From Euleptes europaea (lineage: Eukaryota > Chordata > Lepidosauria > Squamata > Sphaerodactylidae), in the NCBI RefSeq assembly GCF_029931775.1, contig NC_079312.1, positions 132,851,872 to 132,915,871 on the forward strand: a DNA stretch of 64,000 nucleotides, given 5' to 3'. The notes under the pieces were generated by a model. That model did no database searches. It saw only the letters and a program-made list of their open reading frames with translations, and had not been told where the DNA came from. The translations under genes and the position numbers were made by a program. Shown one piece after another: positions 63,061 through 64,000 of this stretch. Positions within the stretch are counted from its first letter, which is position 1. Each line of letters starts with the position of its first letter.

Positions 63061-63581
63061 TGTCAGACCTCAGCACCTCGCCGCATTTCTTGCATAGGGA
63101 ACTTCACTCCAGACGTAATCGCGAGTTTAAAATTTTAGTAAGAAAGCCAGCGAGTTCAGCAAGTCATAGAAACTTAAGGCTAGAATACAGGCATGGGGAA
63201 ATACTGGTACATTTATAGGGTACATACAATGGGGTTGATTACATTCAGGGTACAATATAAAAGGACGAGGAGCGGCAGAGTTGTCTTAATAGTTCAGATA
63301 CAAGGAAACAATACAGAAGTAAACTGCCGGTAACTACTTAAGAAAATGCATACAAGAATTTAATGCGTGCAATAGCTAGACGATCTCCAGGGCTCCCAGG
63401 CATTGTTCTGCGGGACCTGGTATCATACTAGCGATTACTTGGGCGTGTCTCCATTGTGCTGCAGATACCGGACGGGGGACAGAATGCAAACGGGGAAGGA
63501 CGGAGCAAACTAAAACTCCATTTTGTTCATGCGAGGAACCATCTTGTTTTCTCCGGGATCGACAGAAAGCCTTAGCTGACA
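63061..63581. mobile_element. Solo LTR fossil (521 bp)
   Basis: The termini TGTCAG and CTGACA are perfect inverted repeats, flanked by a perfect 5-bp target duplication GCTAT (63056-63060 and 63582-63586). A TATAAAAG box at about 63257 hints at + orientation. It is unrelated to the LTRs at 19.8 and 43.9 kb. Retroviral or Gypsy-type; no internal part remains. Confidence 0.82.
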
Positions 63582-63586
63582 GCTAT

Positions 63587-64000
63587 ATTTTGAAATAAGG
63601 ACTGGACATGCCACAAAGAAAGGCCGACGTGTTCCTGGTATCATTTATGCAAATTATCATACGCGTATGTGACTTGCATAATTTATTCTGCTTGCCTCCG
63701 TTCTCCATCTATAAAATGGGGCTAATCAGCTACTGTGAATTTGAACAGCCACATAAAGCACTTGGCAATTTAACAGTTAATATTCTTTAAATATGTGAAC
63801 CTTTGGTCAGCAATTAATTTTGCCAGAATTTGGGGCTGTAGTCCAAGGTTGCAGCTTTCCTCTTTCCCAAGTAGGATGGTGGCAATTCCTGCTATTATAG
63901 CTGCAACTCTCTCCACACCCCTGTCGTTTGGTAAGTGAAGGGCCAGCAAACATCCCCGTGGACTATAATTCAGAAGCTTCTAGTTGCTGGACTCCAATAC
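63587..64000. other. Window end, nothing recognised
   Basis: No gene or repeat was identified in the last 414 bases. Confidence 0.4.

Overview
The window is nuclear DNA from a vertebrate, very probably a squamate reptile. It has intron-split genes with GT/AG boundaries and CpG-rich promoters. It is saturated with a repeat set typical of lizards and snakes: a BovB/RTE LINE, CR1 and L2-like LINEs, a recent L1, 5S rRNA-derived SINEs sharing the BovB 3' end, several tRNA-derived SINE families, hAT and Tigger DNA transposons, and LTR fossils. Species cannot be named from sequence alone.

Four protein genes are supported, in the order known from human 17q25.3: AFMID (+, 3' part only, 1085-5934; kynurenine formamidase), BIRC5/survivin (+, 9330-14941), TMEM235 (+, 30113-39411; claudin-like four-TM protein) and THA1 (-, 40590-47688; threonine aldolase). 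TMEM235 and THA1 are tail-to-tail. In human THA1 is a pseudogene; here all recognised coding exons are open. TMEM235 carries an apparent frameshift in its last exon. The genes share only their neighbourhood: tryptophan catabolism, mitosis/apoptosis, a membrane protein and threonine/glycine metabolism.

Layout: 1-6 kb AFMID exons among SINEs; 6-9.2 kb repeats; 9.2-15.1 kb BIRC5, with a ZNF143/E2F/CHR-like promoter; 15-29.5 kb gene-free repeats, including a broken retrovirus fossil (18.9-20.3 kb) and a BovB LINE carrying nested insertions (24.4-26.6 kb); 29.8-39.6 kb TMEM235, with a 99-bp minisatellite just inside intron 1; 39.9-48.6 kb THA1 with a 150-bp tandem repeat upstream; 48.7-51.3 kb an unusual run of satellite-like structures (96-bp array, 253-bp near-perfect palindrome, 165-203-bp repeat, 28-bp CCAAT-bearing array); 51.3-64 kb gene-free sequence with a roughly 1-kb repeat-poor block (52.4-53.4 kb), a young L1, and a solo LTR at 63.1-63.6 kb.

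No wholly new protein system was found. The most unusual signals are the tandem/palindromic cluster at 48.7-51.3 kb, SINE tails abutting the splice acceptors of AFMID and BIRC5 exons, a U2 snRNA 5' fragment next to a LINE tail, and a tRNA/5S mosaic SINE.
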